Shown here: positions 47,641 through 58,589 of the stretch, in pieces
How the letters are laid out: the number at the start of each line of letters is the position of its first letter
How positions within the stretch are numbered: position 1 is the stretch's first letter
NCBI GenBank assembly: GCA_902765725.1
Contig: CACXAT010000004.1
Coordinates: 58,274-122,273, forward strand
Origin: an uncultured Lachnospiraceae bacterium
GTDB taxonomy: Bacteria; Bacillota; Clostridia; Lachnospirales; Lachnospiraceae
Length of the DNA: 64,000 nt
Reading direction: 5' to 3'
Notes under the pieces: generated by a model
The model's database searches: none
Seen by the model: the letters and a program-made list of their open reading frames with translations, nothing else
Told to the model about the DNA's origin: nothing
Program-made: the position numbers and the translations under genes

Positions 47641-47952
47641 ATGGCAAATCAGGTAATGCGTATCACACTGAAGGCTTATGATCATCAGCTGGTTGATCAG
47701 AGCGCAAAGAAGATCATTGAGACAGTCCGCAAGAGCGGCGCACAGGTGTCCGGACCGGTTCCGCTTCCCACCAAGAAGGAAGTTGTTACCATCCTCAGAG
47801 CTGTTCATAAGTATAAGGATTCCAGAGAGCAGTTCGAGCAGAGAACACACAAGAGACTGATCGATATCACTGCACCGACCCAGAAGACGGTTGATTCCCT
47901 CTCCCGTCTGGAGATGCCGGCAGGTGTTCATATTGATATCAAGATGAAGTAA
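47641..47952 (+). CDS. rpsJ: Ribosomal protein S10
   Basis: 103 residues, ATG 47641 behind AGGAGG. Begins [20 protein letters not shown]; ends [12 protein letters not shown]. It is part of the 30S head and also of NusB-E antitermination complexes. The spacing to the ribosome site includes a T7 run. First gene of the S10-spc series. Confidence 0.98.
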   Translation: MANQVMRITLKAYDHQLVDQSAKKIIETVRKSGAQVSGPVPLPTKKEVVTILRAVHKYKDSREQFEQRTHKRLIDITAPTQKTVDSLSRLEMPAGVHIDIKMK

Positions 47953-48010
47953 GGCTCCGGCCTAGTATGATCGCTTCGGCGATCCGCTGTAGAACAGGAG
48001 GAAGACAGCA

Positions 48011-48649
48011 ATGAAAAAAGCAATCTTAGCGACAAAAGTCGGCATGACCCAGATCTTCGCCGATGACGGAAGCCTCACACCGGTAACCGTTCTCCAGGCA
48101 GGTCCGTGCGTAGTAACGCAGGTCAAGACCGAAGAGAATGACGGCTACAAGGCTGTGCAGGTCGGATTTGAGCCGATCCGCGAGAAGCTGGTCAACAAGC
48201 CTCAGAAGGGCGCGTTCGACAAAGCCGGCGTAGAGTACAAGAGATACCTCAGAGAGTTCGCATTTGAGAACGCTGAAGAGTATGAGGTCAAGCAGGAGAT
48301 CAAGGCTGACATCTTCGCAGCTGGTGATCATGTAGATGCTACCGCTATTTCCAAGGGCCATGGATTCCAGGGCGCGATCAAGAAGTGGGGACAGCACAGA
48401 GGACCTATGAAGCATGGTTCCAAGTATCATCGCCATGCAGGTTCCAACGGATCATCTTCCGATCCGAGCCGTGTAGCTCCCGGCAAGCATATGGCTGGCC
48501 GCATGGGAAGAGAGCAGGTAACCGTCCAGAACCTGGTAGTTGTAAGAGTTGACGCCGAGAAGAATCTTATTCTTGTCAAAGGCGCCGTACCGGGTCCGAA
48601 GAAGTCCCTCGTCACTTTGAAAGAGACGACCAGGACAGACTTAAAGTGA
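48011..48649 (+). CDS. rplC: Ribosomal protein L3
   Basis: 212 residues from ATG 48011, AGGAGG upstream. Starts [15 protein letters not shown]; the loop reaching the peptidyl transferase centre is GSIG-like: [17 protein letters not shown]. 58 bases after rpsJ. Confidence 0.98.
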   Translation: MKKAILATKVGMTQIFADDGSLTPVTVLQAGPCVVTQVKTEENDGYKAVQVGFEPIREKLVNKPQKGAFDKAGVEYKRYLREFAFENAEEYEVKQEIKADIFAAGDHVDATAISKGHGFQGAIKKWGQHRGPMKHGSKYHRHAGSNGSSSDPSRVAPGKHMAGRMGREQVTVQNLVVVRVDAEKNLILVKGAVPGPKKSLVTLKETTRTDLK

Positions 48650-48664
48650 TAGGAGGGTATAACT

Positions 48665-49285
48665 GTGGCTAACGTATCAGTTTACAATATGGAAGGACAG
48701 GAAGTCGACAAGATGGAACTGTCCGACGCCGTATTCGGCGTAGAGGTTAATGAGCACCTTGTACACCTTGCAGTCGTTCAGCAGAATGCGAACAACAGAC
48801 AGGGTACACAGAAAGCAAAGACCCGCTCGGAAGTGAGCGGCGGCGGCAAGAAGCCGTATCGCCAGAAGGGTACCGGCCATGCGCGCCAGGGTTCAACGAG
48901 AGCTCCGCAGTTCACAGGCGGCGGCGTTGTATTCGCACCGGTTCCGCGCGACTATTCCTTCAAGATGAATAAGAAGGAAAAGAGAGCAGCTCTGAAGAGC
49001 GTTCTTACAAGCCGCGTTCAGGAGAACAAGCTGATCGTTGTTGACGATCTGAAGTTCGATGCGATCAAGACCAAGGATATGGTCAAGGTCCTTGATAATC
49101 TGAAGGCTGACAACGCACTGGTCGTTCTGAATGAGAATGATATGAACGTTGTTCTGTCCGGCAGAAACATCGACGGCGTCAAGATGGCACTTACGAACAC
49201 CATCAATGTCTTCGATATCCTGAACCACAAGACACTGGTCCTGACGAAGGATGCAGCGAAGACCATCGAGGAGGTGTACGCATAA
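48665..49285 (+). CDS. rplD: Ribosomal protein L4
   Basis: 206 residues from GTG 48665 with AGGAGGG upstream. The exit-tunnel loop is [18 protein letters not shown]. Other family members regulate the S10 leader by binding it, so L4 may act on 47364-47640. Its stop overlaps the rplW ATG by one base. Confidence 0.98.
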   Translation: MANVSVYNMEGQEVDKMELSDAVFGVEVNEHLVHLAVVQQNANNRQGTQKAKTRSEVSGGGKKPYRQKGTGHARQGSTRAPQFTGGGVVFAPVPRDYSFKMNKKEKRAALKSVLTSRVQENKLIVVDDLKFDAIKTKDMVKVLDNLKADNALVVLNENDMNVVLSGRNIDGVKMALTNTINVFDILNHKTLVLTKDAAKTIEEVYA

Positions 49286-49590
49286 TGGCTGATATCAAAT
49301 ATTATGATGTGATCCTTAAGCCGGTCATCACTGAGAAGAGCATGGCGGCTATGGGCGAGAAGAAGTACACGTTCCTGGTAAACACCGAAGCAAACAAGAC
49401 TCAGGTCAAGGAAGCTGTCGAGAAGATGTTTGAAGGAACGAAGGTCAAGAAGGTCAATGTTATGAATATCGACGGCAAGAGCAAGAGACGCTCCATGGGC
49501 CAGAGATTCGGTCAGACTTCCAAGACCAAGAAGGCGATCGTAACGCTGACTGAAGACAGCAAGGAGATCGAGATCTTCTCCGGACTTTGA
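49285..49590 (+). CDS. rplW: Ribosomal protein L23
   Basis: 101 residues, start ATG 49285 in the TAATG overlap with rplD. Begins with the usual [13 protein letters not shown] and has the tunnel-exit loop [15 protein letters not shown]. It docks the signal recognition particle and trigger factor. Confidence 0.98.
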   Translation: MADIKYYDVILKPVITEKSMAAMGEKKYTFLVNTEANKTQVKEAVEKMFEGTKVKKVNVMNIDGKSKRRSMGQRFGQTSKTKKAIVTLTEDSKEIEIFSGL

Positions 49591-49660
49591 TCCGTCAGAT
49601 ACGATCCCGTTTATGCGGCTTAACGCGACAAATTAAGAAGAGAAGGAGAAACAAGAAGTC

Positions 49661-50494
49661 ATGGGTATCAAGACTTACAAGCCATATACACCATCCAGAA
49701 GGAACATGACCGGCCTTGACAATGTTGAGATCACAAAGCAGACGCCGGAAAAGAGCCTCCTGAAGACCCTGAAGAAGAATTCAGGAAGAAACAACCAGGG
49801 TAAGATCACCGTCAGACATAAGGGCGGCGGAAACAGAAGAAAGTACAGAGTTGTAGACTTCAAGAGATACAAGGATGATATCCCGGCAAAGGTTATCGGC
49901 ATCGAGTATGATCCGAACCGTACAGCCAACATCGCACTGATCTGCTACGCAGACGGCGTTAAGAGCTACATCCTGGCTCCTCAGGGACTGAAGGTCGGCG
50001 ATACCGTTATGAACGGCCCGGCAGCAGAAGTCCGCACAGGCAACTGCCTCCCGCTTTCTCTGATCCCGGTTGGTGCCATGGTTCACAACGTTGAGCTCTA
50101 TCCGCATCACGGCGGCCAGATGGTCCGCTCCGCTGGTAATGCTGCTCAGCTGATGGCTAAGGAAGGAAAGTATGCGACCCTCCGTCTCCCGAGCGGTGAG
50201 ATGAGAATGGTTCCGATCGACTGCAGAGCAACGATCGGCGTCGTAGGAAATGGCGAGCACAACCTTATCAATTACGGAAAAGCCGGCAGAATCCGCCATA
50301 TGGGTATCCGCCCGACAGTTCGAGGCAGCGTCATGAACCCGAACGACCATCCGCATGGTGGTGGCGAAGGTAAAGCTCCGGTTGGACGTCCGGGTCCGAG
50401 CACTCCGTGGGGCAAGCCTGCACTTGGTCTTCGCACCAGAAAGCACAAGAAGGCTTCGAATAAGCTGATCGTCAGAAGAAGAAACGCGAAGTGA
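49661..50494 (+). CDS. rplB: Ribosomal protein L2
   Basis: 277 residues, ATG 49661 behind AGAAGGAG. Conserved [16 protein letters not shown] start and the C-terminal [18 protein letters not shown], whose histidine lies near the peptidyl transferase centre. Standard length. 70 bases after rplW. Confidence 0.99.
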   Translation: MGIKTYKPYTPSRRNMTGLDNVEITKQTPEKSLLKTLKKNSGRNNQGKITVRHKGGGNRRKYRVVDFKRYKDDIPAKVIGIEYDPNRTANIALICYADGVKSYILAPQGLKVGDTVMNGPAAEVRTGNCLPLSLIPVGAMVHNVELYPHHGGQMVRSAGNAAQLMAKEGKYATLRLPSGEMRMVPIDCRATIGVVGNGEHNLINYGKAGRIRHMGIRPTVRGSVMNPNDHPHGGGEGKAPVGRPGPSTPWGKPALGLRTRKHKKASNKLIVRRRNAK

Positions 50495-50514
50495 TTGTAT
50501 AAGGAGGAATAACA

Positions 50515-50790
50515 ATGGCTCGTTCATTGAAGAAAGGCCCGTTTATCGATGAGCACCTGGCTAAGAAGGTTGCTGCAGTCGTTGCATCGGGTGAGAAGAG
50601 CGTGATCAAGACCTGGTCCCGCCGCAGCACGATTTTCCCGAACATGGTCGGCCTGACCATCGCAGTCCATGACGGACGCAGACATGTTCCGGTGTATGTT
50701 ACCGAGGATATGGTCGGACACAAACTCGGAGAGTTCGTCGCAACCAGAACCTACAGAGGCCACAGAGGCGACGAGAAGAAGACCGGCTGA
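50515..50790 (+). CDS. rpsS: Ribosomal protein S19
   Basis: 91 residues, ATG 50515 after [21 protein letters not shown] start, the core [19 protein letters not shown] and RTYRGHRG near the end. Binds with S13 in the 30S head. Unusually, rplV does not follow directly: 279 bases intervene. Confidence 0.98.
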   Translation: MARSLKKGPFIDEHLAKKVAAVVASGEKSVIKTWSRRSTIFPNMVGLTIAVHDGRRHVPVYVTEDMVGHKLGEFVATRTYRGHRGDEKKTG

Positions 50791-50815
50791 TAATAAGATG
50801 ACAACAAAGTAAGGC

Positions 50816-51010
50816 TCAGAACAAGTCCGCCCGGGGCGCTGGCCGCCGGTGGCGACCGCTCAGCGCCGGTCCACAACGTCCAGTGGACGTTGGCTCTGGA
50901 CCGACCGTAGCGAAGCGGAGATCCGAGCCGGCAGGCGAGACGGGCGTTGCGCCTAACACATATTTAAGTAAGATCCAACATAAGTTCGCCCGAGGAGGGC
51001 GCTGCGTCCT
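50816..51010 (+). other. GC-rich structured element inside the S10 operon
   Basis: Non-coding, much more GC-rich than its flanks. It contains a nested hairpin: CGGTCCA (50867-50873) pairs with TGGACCG (50897-50903) and, inside it, AACGTC (50875-50880) with GACGTT (50886-50891). It is bounded by imperfect direct repeats: AAGTCCGCCCGGGGCGCTG near 50823 and AAGTTCGCCCGAGGAGGGCGCTG near 50982. No ORF with a ribosome site lies within. It may be a mobile repeat-type element or a structured RNA. Confidence 0.6.
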
Positions 51011-51069
51011 GGTTGGTGGGATCAAACAAAAAGACAGATCAGGATGAGTTCAGAAAAGGAGGCCATTCA

Positions 51070-51456
51070 ATGGCAAAAGGACACAGATCTCAAGTAAAGA
51101 GAGAGAGAAATGCCCAGAAGGATACAAGACCTTCGGCTAAACTGTCATATGCGAGAGTTCCGGTGCAGAAAGCATGCTTCGTACTGGATCAGATCAGAGG
51201 CAAGGATGCGAACACTGCACTCGCAATCGTCACTTACAATCCGAGATATGCTTCCGAGGTTATCGCAAAGCTTCTGAAGAGCGCGATCGCCAATGCAGAG
51301 AACAATAACGGAATGAACCGTGACAACCTCTATGTTGAAGAGTGCTACGCGAACAGAGGACCGATCATGAAGAGGATCAGACCTCGTGCACAGGGTAGGG
51401 CTTACAGGATCGAGAAGAGAATGAGCCACATCACCGTAGTGCTGAATGAAAGGTAA
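51070..51456 (+). CDS. rplV: Ribosomal protein L22
   Basis: 128 residues from ATG 51070, with AAAGGAGG upstream and a family-length product; the in-frame GTG at 51013 has no ribosome site. Tunnel loop MKRIRPRAQGRAYRIEKR. The macrolide-related loop is of normal sequence. Confidence 0.97.
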   Translation: MAKGHRSQVKRERNAQKDTRPSAKLSYARVPVQKACFVLDQIRGKDANTALAIVTYNPRYASEVIAKLLKSAIANAENNNGMNRDNLYVEECYANRGPIMKRIRPRAQGRAYRIEKRMSHITVVLNER

Positions 51457-51468
51457 AGGAGGGATATC

Positions 51469-52119
51469 ATGGGTCAGAAAGTTAATCCGCATGGACTGAG
51501 AGTCGGAATCATCGCCGACTGGGATTCCAGATGGTATGCAGAAGGCAATTTCGCTGCGAACCTCAAGGAAGATTATGAGATCAGGCAGTTCCTGATGAAG
51601 AAGCTCGCCAAGGCTAGCGTTTCCAAGATTGATATCGAGCGCGCAGCTGACCGCGTTAAGATCACTGTATTCACCGCAAAGCCGGGCATCATCATCGGCA
51701 AGGGCGGCGCAGAGATCGAGAAGACCAAGAGTTCCCTCAGCGCTGTTACAGACAAGAAGGTTATCCTTGACATCAAAGAGATCAAGAGACCTGACCTGGA
51801 TGCACAGCTTGTTGCAGAGAATATTGCAGAGCAGCTGGAGAACCGTGTTTCTTACCGCCGTGCCATGAAGGGCGCTATGGGAAGAACCATGAAGTTCGGA
51901 GCAAAGGGTATCAAGACTGCGATCGCAGGCCGTTTGAACGGCGCTGATATCGCTCGTAAGGAGTTCTACTCTGATGGAACGATCCCGCTTCAGACACTGA
52001 GAGCTGACATTGACTACGGATTTGCTGAGGCGAATACAACCTATGGCAAGCTTGGAGTCAAAGTCTGGATCTACAAGGGCGAAGTACTTCCGTCTAAGAG
52101 AGAAGGGAGTGATAGATAA
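51469..52119 (+). CDS. rpsC: Ribosomal protein S3
   Basis: 216 residues, ATG 51469 behind AAAGGAGGG. KH domain with [13 protein letters not shown] and the C-terminal domain with [18 protein letters not shown]. Lines the mRNA entry channel with S4 and S5. Last base shared with the rplP ATG. Confidence 0.98.
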   Translation: MGQKVNPHGLRVGIIADWDSRWYAEGNFAANLKEDYEIRQFLMKKLAKASVSKIDIERAADRVKITVFTAKPGIIIGKGGAEIEKTKSSLSAVTDKKVILDIKEIKRPDLDAQLVAENIAEQLENRVSYRRAMKGAMGRTMKFGAKGIKTAIAGRLNGADIARKEFYSDGTIPLQTLRADIDYGFAEANTTYGKLGVKVWIYKGEVLPSKREGSDR

Positions 52120-52556
52120 TGTTAATGCCGAAGAGAGTTAAGCACCGCAAACAGTTCCGTGGATCCATGGCCGGCAAGGCAAATCGTGGAACCAAGGTCA
52201 CCTACGGTGAATGGGGTCTTGTCGCTACCGAACCGTGCTGGATCAAGTCCACACAGATCGAGGCAGCCCGTGTTGCTATGACACGTTATGTGAAGCGTGG
52301 CGGTAAAGTCTGGATCAAGATCTTCCCGGACAAGCCCGTTACTGCAAAGCCGGCTGAAACCCGTATGGGTTCCGGTAAAGGTACCACGGAGTACTGGGTA
52401 GCAGTCGTCCGTCCGGGCAGGGTCATGTTTGAGATGGCCGGTGTCTCGGAGGAGGTCGCGAAGGAAGCCCTTCGTCTGGCAAGCCACAAGTTACCCTGCA
52501 AGTGCAAAGTTATTGCACGTGAATCTGCAGAAGGCGGTGATAACAGTGAAGAGTAA
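52119..52556 (+). CDS. rplP: Ribosomal protein L16
   Basis: 145 residues if starting at ATG 52119 ([16 protein letters not shown]); ATG 52125 is an alternative two codons later. Contains the A-site loop [16 protein letters not shown]. The last 11 bases overlap rpmC. Confidence 0.97.
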   Translation: MLMPKRVKHRKQFRGSMAGKANRGTKVTYGEWGLVATEPCWIKSTQIEAARVAMTRYVKRGGKVWIKIFPDKPVTAKPAETRMGSGKGTTEYWVAVVRPGRVMFEMAGVSEEVAKEALRLASHKLPCKCKVIARESAEGGDNSEE

Positions 52557-52743
52557 GAATTACGTTGATAGTCTGAACGGTAAGTCAGCAACCGAACTGA
52601 AAGAAGAACTTACAGCTGCGAAAAAGGAACTCTTCAATCTGAGATTCCAGAACGCTACGAACCAGCTGGATAATACGAGCAGGATCAAAGAAGTACGCAG
52701 GAACATTGCGAGAATTCAGACGGTGCTCCAGAGCGCAGAGTGA
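52546..52743 (+). CDS. rpmC: Ribosomal protein L29
   Basis: 65 residues from GTG 52546, inside the end of rplP, with AAGGCGGTG as ribosome site. Pattern [20 protein letters not shown] and the C-terminal [11 protein letters not shown] match L29. The overlap implies translational coupling. Confidence 0.96.
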   Translation: MKSKNYVDSLNGKSATELKEELTAAKKELFNLRFQNATNQLDNTSRIKEVRRNIARIQTVLQSAE

Positions 52744-52774
52744 TCTGGAATACTGAGAGGAAAGGAGAGTTATC

Positions 52775-53032
52775 GTGGAAGAGAGAAATCTGAGAAAGAC
52801 CCGTGTTGGCCACGTGGTCAGCGATAAGATGGACAAGACGATCGTGGTAGCGGTTGAAGACCATGTCAAGCATCCGCTTTACAAGAAGATCGTTCAGAAG
52901 ACCTATAAGCTGAAGGCCCATGACGAAAACAATGAAGCACATGTCGGCGATACCGTTCGTGTAATGGAGACCCGTCCGCTGTCCAAGGACAAGAGATGGA
53001 GACTGGTCGACATCGTCGAGAAGGCGAAATAA
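52775..53032 (+). CDS. rpsQ: Ribosomal protein S17
   Basis: 85 residues, GTG 52775 behind AAAGGAGAG. Family core [20 protein letters not shown] and HPLYKKIV. An early 16S-binding protein. Confidence 0.98.
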   Translation: MEERNLRKTRVGHVVSDKMDKTIVVAVEDHVKHPLYKKIVQKTYKLKAHDENNEAHVGDTVRVMETRPLSKDKRWRLVDIVEKAK

Positions 53033-53047
53033 CAGGAGGAGACTGGA

Positions 53048-53416
53048 ATGGTACAGCAGGAAACAAGACTTAAAGTTGCTGATAATACCGGTGCCAAGGA
53101 ACTCCTTGTCATCCGTGTTATGGGCGGCTCTACAAGAAGATATGCCGGCATCGGCGATGTCTGCGTCTGCAGCGTCAAGGATGCAACACCCGGAGGCGTT
53201 GTTAAGAAGGGTGATGTTGTAAAGGCTGTTGTAGTTCGTACAGTAAAAGGCGCACGCCGCAAAGACGGTTCCTACATTCGCTTTGACGAGAATGCAGGCG
53301 TCATCATCAAAGATGATTTGACTCCGACTGGAACCCGTATCTTCGGGCCGGTTGCAAGAGAGCTCCGTGAGAAGAAGTTCATGAAGATCGTCTCGCTGGC
53401 TCCGGAAGTCTTATAA
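53048..53416 (+). CDS. rplN: Ribosomal protein L14
   Basis: 122 residues, ATG 53048 after [25 protein letters not shown] start and [14 protein letters not shown] near the end. 15 bases after rpsQ. Confidence 0.98.
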   Translation: MVQQETRLKVADNTGAKELLVIRVMGGSTRRYAGIGDVCVCSVKDATPGGVVKKGDVVKAVVVRTVKGARRKDGSYIRFDENAGVIIKDDLTPTGTRIFGPVARELREKKFMKIVSLAPEVL

Positions 53417-53430
53417 GGAGGAGCGCGAAT

Positions 53431-53730
53431 ATGAATAAGATCAAGACAGGTGATACCGTCAGAGTTATCGCCGGCAAGGACAAAGGTAAAGAGGGAAAAG
53501 TTCTCGCGGTCAAGGACGGCAAGGTCCTGGTAGAGGGCGTTAACATGATGACCAAGCACCAGAAGCCTTCAGCTGGAAGTCCGCAGGGCGGCATCGTGAA
53601 TAAGGAAGCCTACCTCGATGTTTCTAACGTCATGTTCCTGTTCAAGGGACAGCCCACCAGAATCGGCTTTAAGCTGGACGGCGACAAGAAGGTCCGTGTA
53701 GCGAAGAAGACCGGTGAAGCGGTTGACTGA
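53431..53730 (+). CDS. rplX: Ribosomal protein L24
   Basis: 99 residues. KOW motif [18 protein letters not shown] at the N-terminus and [16 protein letters not shown] in the middle. Initiates 50S assembly. Confidence 0.98.
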   Translation: MNKIKTGDTVRVIAGKDKGKEGKVLAVKDGKVLVEGVNMMTKHQKPSAGSPQGGIVNKEAYLDVSNVMFLFKGQPTRIGFKLDGDKKVRVAKKTGEAVD

Positions 53731-53753
53731 GAAAGGGCAAAAGGTGACATAGT

Positions 53754-54296
53754 ATGAGCAGCAGATTAAAAGAGATCTATCTTAACGAGATCGTTCCTGA
53801 GATGATCAAGAAGTTCGGCTACAAGAACATCATGGAAGTTCCGAAGCTGGACAAGGTCGTTGTGAATATGGGTGTCGGCGAAGCAAAAGAGAACGTCAAG
53901 CTTCTCGACAGCGCGATCGCTGATATGGCTATCATCACAGGACAGAAGCCGGTTCAGACCAAGGCTAAGAATTCCGTCGCAAACTTCAAGATTCGTGAAG
54001 GCATGCCGATCGGAGCAAAGGTTACCCTCAGAGGCAGCAAGATGTATGAGTTCGTTGATCGTCTGATCAACCTGGCGCTTCCGCGTGTCCGCGACTTCCG
54101 CGGTGTCAATCCGAATGCTTTTGACGGACGCGGCAACTACGCACTTGGTATCAAAGAGCAGCTGATCTTCCCGGAGATCGAGTATGACAAGGTCGACAAG
54201 GTGAGAGGAATGGACATCATCTTTGTAACGACTGCCAGGACAGACGAAGAGGCACGTGAACTGCTCAGGCTGTTCAACATGCCGTTCGCGAAGTAA
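53754..54296 (+). CDS. rplE: Ribosomal protein L5
   Basis: 180 residues, ATG 53754. Contains [14 protein letters not shown] and [19 protein letters not shown]. Binds 5S rRNA in the central protuberance. Confidence 0.98.
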   Translation: MSSRLKEIYLNEIVPEMIKKFGYKNIMEVPKLDKVVVNMGVGEAKENVKLLDSAIADMAIITGQKPVQTKAKNSVANFKIREGMPIGAKVTLRGSKMYEFVDRLINLALPRVRDFRGVNPNAFDGRGNYALGIKEQLIFPEIEYDKVDKVRGMDIIFVTTARTDEEARELLRLFNMPFAK

Positions 54297-54314
54297 TTTC
54301 AGGAGGAAATACTC

Positions 54315-54500
54315 ATGGCAAAAACATCTATGAAGATCAAGCAGGCTCGTGAGCCCAAGTTCTCTACAAGGGCTTATACACGCTGCAATATCTGCGGACG
54401 TCCGCATTCCGTACTGAGAAAGTATGGCATCTGCAGAATCTGCTTCCGTGAACTCGCTTACAAGGGCGAGATCCCGGGTGTAAAGAAAGCCAGCTGGTAA
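54315..54500 (+). CDS. rpsN: Ribosomal protein S14, zinc-binding type
   Basis: 61 residues, the short form. Two CxxC pairs (CNIC and CRIC) bind zinc. ATG 54315 follows AGGAGG. The zinc form parallels the zinc form of L33 at 28237. Confidence 0.97.
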   Translation: MAKTSMKIKQAREPKFSTRAYTRCNICGRPHSVLRKYGICRICFRELAYKGEIPGVKKASW

Positions 54501-54544
54501 TCTATATATAATCATGTCAAGTCTTTAATCAGGAGGAAACTAAC

Positions 54545-54946
54545 ATGGCAATGAATGATCCGATTGCGGATATGCTCACCAGAATCCGCAATGCAAATGC
54601 TGCAAAGCACGACACAGTTGACGTACCGGTCTCCAAGATGAAGATCGCAATCGCCAACATCCTTGTCGATGAGGGATACATCGCAAAGTATGAGCTGACG
54701 GGTGAAGGCGTGAAGCAGATGATTCACATCACTCTGAAGTATGGCAAGGACAAGAACGAGAAGATCATCTCCGGTATTAAGAGAATCTCCAAGCCGGGTC
54801 TTCGTGTTTATGCAGGAAGCGAAGAGATGCCGAAGGTCCTTGGCGGACTTGGTATCGCGATCGTGTCCACCAACCAGGGCGTTATCACTGACAAGCAGGC
54901 AAGAAAGCTTCATGTCGGCGGTGAAGTGCTCGCATTTGTGTGGTAA
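54545..54946 (+). CDS. rpsH: Ribosomal protein S8
   Basis: 133 residues, ATG 54545 after [25 protein letters not shown] start; C-terminal [19 protein letters not shown]. In E. coli S8 also represses the spc operon by binding mRNA; no matching site was identified here. Confidence 0.98.
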   Translation: MAMNDPIADMLTRIRNANAAKHDTVDVPVSKMKIAIANILVDEGYIAKYELTGEGVKQMIHITLKYGKDKNEKIISGIKRISKPGLRVYAGSEEMPKVLGGLGIAIVSTNQGVITDKQARKLHVGGEVLAFVW

Positions 54947-55031
54947 TCAGGTTTACTGAAAACAGGAGGCAGGCACACCGATAAGAGGTTGTGAACCGCC
55001 TTCCGAAAATCTAAGTAAGGAGGAATGAGGC

Positions 55032-55604
55032 ATGTCAAGAATTGGCAGAATGCCTGTTGTGATCCCTGCAGGAGTTACTGTGGAGATCAAGGATGGTAAT
55101 GTTGTTACCATTAAGGGTTCCAAGGGTACGCTCACAAGAACGTTTGCCCCGGAGATGAAGATCTATACTCAGGAAGTTGAGAAGGAAATCGAAGAGAAGA
55201 GCGTTAAGATTAACGAGCTCGTTGTTGAGAGACCGAATGATCTCAAGAGAGAGAAGTCCCTTCACGGACTGACCCGTTCTCTTCTGCAGAACATGGTCAC
55301 TGGCGTCAGCGATGGCTACAAGAAGACTCTCGAGATCAACGGTGTTGGTTACAGAGCTGCCAAGCAGGGTAAGAAGCTTACTCTGAACCTGGGATATTCT
55401 CATCCGATCGAGATGGAAGATCCGGAAGGTATCGAGACTGTAGTTGAAGGCAATAAGATCACAGTCAGCGGAATCGACAAGGAAAAGGTCGGTCAGTATG
55501 CAGCTCAGATCAGAGAGAAGAGAGCGCCGGAGCCGTATAAGGGCAAGGGCATCAAATATGACTATGAGATCATCAGGCGCAAGGTCGGTAAGACCGGTAA
55601 ATAA
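55032..55604 (+). CDS. rplF: Ribosomal protein L6
   Basis: 190 residues, about ten longer than most L6. The surplus is a lysine/glutamate-rich stretch ([14 protein letters not shown]) in the N-terminal domain. [16 protein letters not shown] start and [13 protein letters not shown] near the end are typical. ATG 55032 follows AAGGAGG; the 85-base gap before it allows a weak GGAGGC/GCCTTCC hairpin. Confidence 0.97.
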   Translation: MSRIGRMPVVIPAGVTVEIKDGNVVTIKGSKGTLTRTFAPEMKIYTQEVEKEIEEKSVKINELVVERPNDLKREKSLHGLTRSLLQNMVTGVSDGYKKTLEINGVGYRAAKQGKKLTLNLGYSHPIEMEDPEGIETVVEGNKITVSGIDKEKVGQYAAQIREKRAPEPYKGKGIKYDYEIIRRKVGKTGK

Positions 55605-55620
55605 TAGGGAGGTGTTTTAA

Positions 55621-55989
55621 ATGGTCAGTAAAGAATCAAGATCCGTGATTCGTGTGGAAAAACACAGAAGAATCCGTCACAAGCTGTCCGGCACCGCTCA
55701 GAGACCGCGCCTTGCAGTGTTCAGAAGCAACAAGAACATGTATGCGCAGATCATTGACGATGATCTGGGAGTGACGCTTTGCAGCGCTAATACTCTTCAG
55801 AAGGACGTGAAGGCTGATCTTCAGAAGACGGATGACGTCGAAGCAGCGAAGGCAGTCGGCACCATGATCGCCAAGAGAGCTCTTGAGAAGGGCATCGAGG
55901 AGGTTGTGTTCGACCGTGCAGGTTATATCTACCACGGTAAGGTCAAGGCACTCGCAGACAGCGCAAGAGAAGCCGGACTGAAGTTCTAA
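55621..55989 (+). CDS. rplR: Ribosomal protein L18
   Basis: 122 residues, ATG 55621 after [26 protein letters not shown] and the C-terminal [18 protein letters not shown]. 5S rRNA binding. Confidence 0.98.
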   Translation: MVSKESRSVIRVEKHRRIRHKLSGTAQRPRLAVFRSNKNMYAQIIDDDLGVTLCSANTLQKDVKADLQKTDDVEAAKAVGTMIAKRALEKGIEEVVFDRAGYIYHGKVKALADSAREAGLKF

Positions 55990-56006
55990 AGGAGGAGAAG
56001 ACAGTT

Positions 56007-56516
56007 ATGAGACGTGAGATCATTAACACGAATGGCCTCGAACTGAGCGATCAGGTCGTTACGATTAAGCGTGTATCCAAGACCGTCAAGGGCGGCCGTA
56101 CGATGCGCTTTACCGCTCTGGTCGTTGTAGGCGACAAGAATGGCCATGTTGGTGTCGGCCTTGGAAAGGCAACCGAGATTCCGGATGCCATCCGTAAGGG
56201 ACGTGAGGATGCCACCAAGCATCTGACCACGATCGCCATGGATGAAGTGCAGTCTGTACCGCACGACTACATCGGAAAGTTCGGAGGAGCTTCTGTTCTT
56301 CTTAAGAGAGCTTCAGAAGGTACCGGTATCATCGCCGGCGGTCCTGCCCGTGTCGTCCTTGAGATGGCAGGCATCCGCAACATCCGTACGAAGTCTCTTG
56401 GCTCCAATAATAAGCAGAATGTTGTCCTGGCTACTCTGCAGGCTCTTAAGAGCCTCAAGAGCCCGGAAGAGGTTGCTCGTCTGCGCGGCAAGAGCGTAGA
56501 AGAGGTCCTGGCATAA
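56007..56516 (+). CDS. rpsE: Ribosomal protein S5
   Basis: 169 residues, ATG 56007, AAAGGAGG upstream. Core [18 protein letters not shown] and GVTN-like loop replaced by the normal [17 protein letters not shown]. Role in decoding accuracy. Confidence 0.98.
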   Translation: MRREIINTNGLELSDQVVTIKRVSKTVKGGRTMRFTALVVVGDKNGHVGVGLGKATEIPDAIRKGREDATKHLTTIAMDEVQSVPHDYIGKFGGASVLLKRASEGTGIIAGGPARVVLEMAGIRNIRTKSLGSNNKQNVVLATLQALKSLKSPEEVARLRGKSVEEVLA

Positions 56517-56530
56517 GGAGGGATAGAAAC

Positions 56531-56713
56531 ATGGCTGGTAAATTAAAAATTACTCTTGTGAAGTCCCCGATCGCTGCGATTCCGAAGCAGAGGGCTACTG
56601 TAGAAGCTTTAGGTCTTCGCAAGCTCAACAAGACCGTTGAGATGCCGGATAACGGCGCAGTCAGAGGTATGATTGCACGCGTTTCCCATCTCGTAAAAGT
56701 GGAAGAGATCTAA
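56531..56713 (+). CDS. rpmD: Ribosomal protein L30
   Basis: 60 residues. [19 protein letters not shown] start and [15 protein letters not shown] end, the family norm. ATG 56531. Confidence 0.97.
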   Translation: MAGKLKITLVKSPIAAIPKQRATVEALGLRKLNKTVEMPDNGAVRGMIARVSHLVKVEEI

Positions 56714-56726
56714 GGGAGGTGTCACT

Positions 56727-57167
56727 ATGGATTTAGCGAATCTGAGTCCGGCTGCGGGCTCCGTCAGCAGCAATAACTTCAGAAGAGGCCGTGGACATGG
56801 TTCAGGCAATGGCAAGACTGCCGGCAAGGGCCATAAAGGTCAGAAGGCAAGATCCGGACAGCCGCGTATCGGCTTCGAAGGCGGCCAGATGCCTCTGTAC
56901 AGAAGACTCCCGAAGAGGGGCTTCAAGAATGTAGGAAGAGCTGAGATTGAGACCATCAATCTTTCCTCCCTGGAAGCATTCGAAGACGGTGCAGATGTCA
57001 CTGTTGAAGCACTTCTCGAAAAGGGAATCATCCGCGATGCCAAGGACGGCGTTAAGGTCCTTGGAAACGGAGAACTCACCAAGAAACTCAATGTAACAGT
57101 AAATGCATTTAGTGCAAGCGCAAAGGCTAAGATTGAAGAATTAGGTGGAAAAGCTGAGGTGATCTGA
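56727..57167 (+). CDS. rplO: Ribosomal protein L15
   Basis: 146 residues, ATG 56727 after AAGGGAGG. The glycine-rich N-terminus [19 protein letters not shown] and [18 protein letters not shown] are diagnostic. One base overlap with secY. Confidence 0.98.
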   Translation: MDLANLSPAAGSVSSNNFRRGRGHGSGNGKTAGKGHKGQKARSGQPRIGFEGGQMPLYRRLPKRGFKNVGRAEIETINLSSLEAFEDGADVTVEALLEKGIIRDAKDGVKVLGNGELTKKLNVTVNAFSASAKAKIEELGGKAEVI

Positions 57168-58480
57168 TGTTTAAAACGATACGCGATATGTTTCGGATAA
57201 AGGACATCAGAAAGAAGCTGTTTTTCACATTCTTAATGCTGGTCGTCATCCGTTTTGGATCACAGCTGCCGGTTCCGGGAGTAAACAGATCTTATTTCCA
57301 GAACTGGTTCAATCAGCAGAATAACGGGGCGTTCAGTTTCTTCAGTGCTTTTACGGGTGGATCCTTTGAACGAATGTCAGTGTTCGCACTGAACATAACA
57401 CCGTACATCACATCCTCAATTATTATGGAGCTCCTCTCCATCGCGATTCCCGCGCTGGAGGAGATGCACCGTGACGGCGAGGACGGAAGAAAGAAGATCT
57501 CTACCATTACCAGGTATCTGACCATTGGTCTGTCTCTCTTCGAGAGTACTGCAATGGCGATCGGATTCGGACGCAGTGGACTGATCAGAAACTTTAACTT
57601 CTTCAGTGCTATTACAGTTATCTTCGCTCTGACAGCAGGCTCGGCATTAGTCATGTGGATCGGCGAGAGAATCAACGAGCATGGAATCGGCAATGGTATC
57701 TCCATCGTCCTTCTGTTCAACATCCTCTCCCGTCTGCCGCAGGATCTCGCCACACTGTTTACGCAGTTTGTCTCCGGCAAGAGCGTTGCTAAGGCAGGTA
57801 TGGCTGTTGTGATCATCATTGCTGTAATCCTGATCACTGTAGTTCTTACCATCCTTCTCACCGCAGCTGTAAGACGTATTCCGGTACAGTATGCCAAGAA
57901 GATGCAGGGCCGCAGAATGGTCGCAGGCCAGTCCTCGAACATTCCGCTGAAGGTCAACACCGCAGGCGTCATCCCTGTCATCTTTGCATCCTCTCTGATG
58001 TCGATCCCGTCGATCATCATGAGCTTCACCGGAAAGAATGCCACAGGAATCTGGGCACACATTTTCGGCATGCTGAACCAGAACAACTGGTTCAACGCAA
58101 ACCGTCCGGTTTACTCGATCGGTCTGGTGCTGTATGTTGCACTGTGTATCTTCTTTGCTTATTTCTATACTTCGATCACCTTCAATCCGATCGAGGTTGC
58201 GGATAACCTGAAGAAGCAGGGTGGATTTGTTCCGGGTATCCGTCCCGGTAAGCCTACCAGCGACTATTTGCAGAAGATTCTCAACTACATCATCTTCATC
58301 GGAGCAATCGGTCTGATGATCGTAGTTATCATTCCGATCTTCTTCAATGGCGTATTCAATGCAGATGTATCCTTTGGCGGAACGTCTCTGATCATTATCG
58401 TTGGTGTTGTCCTTGAGACCATCGAGCAGATCGAGTCACAGATGCTTGTCCGTAACTACAAGGGATTCCTCAGTGAGTGA
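57167..58480 (+). CDS. secY: Preprotein translocase subunit SecY
   Basis: 437 residues, ATG 57167 overlapping the rplO stop. Ten hydrophobic helices. Plug/pore region includes FSFFSAFTGGSFERMSVFAL, given from residue about 46, and the cytosolic loop FVPGIRPGKPTSDYL. It is the protein-conducting channel with SecE (28411). Unlike in some relatives no second secY is seen. Confidence 0.98.
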   Translation: MFKTIRDMFRIKDIRKKLFFTFLMLVVIRFGSQLPVPGVNRSYFQNWFNQQNNGAFSFFSAFTGGSFERMSVFALNITPYITSSIIMELLSIAIPALEEMHRDGEDGRKKISTITRYLTIGLSLFESTAMAIGFGRSGLIRNFNFFSAITVIFALTAGSALVMWIGERINEHGIGNGISIVLLFNILSRLPQDLATLFTQFVSGKSVAKAGMAVVIIIAVILITVVLTILLTAAVRRIPVQYAKKMQGRRMVAGQSSNIPLKVNTAGVIPVIFASSLMSIPSIIMSFTGKNATGIWAHIFGMLNQNNWFNANRPVYSIGLVLYVALCIFFAYFYTSITFNPIEVADNLKKQGGFVPGIRPGKPTSDYLQKILNYIIFIGAIGLMIVVIIPIFFNGVFNADVSFGGTSLIIIVGVVLETIEQIESQMLVRNYKGFLSE

Positions 58481-58589
58481 TCATATGAATGAAAACTCGC
58501 ATCAGGTATAAACAGGCATAAGCTATGGAGTGTGCCTTCGCCATTATGACGAAGACACACTTCGTTGTGCGTTTTAAAGGAGATTATTT

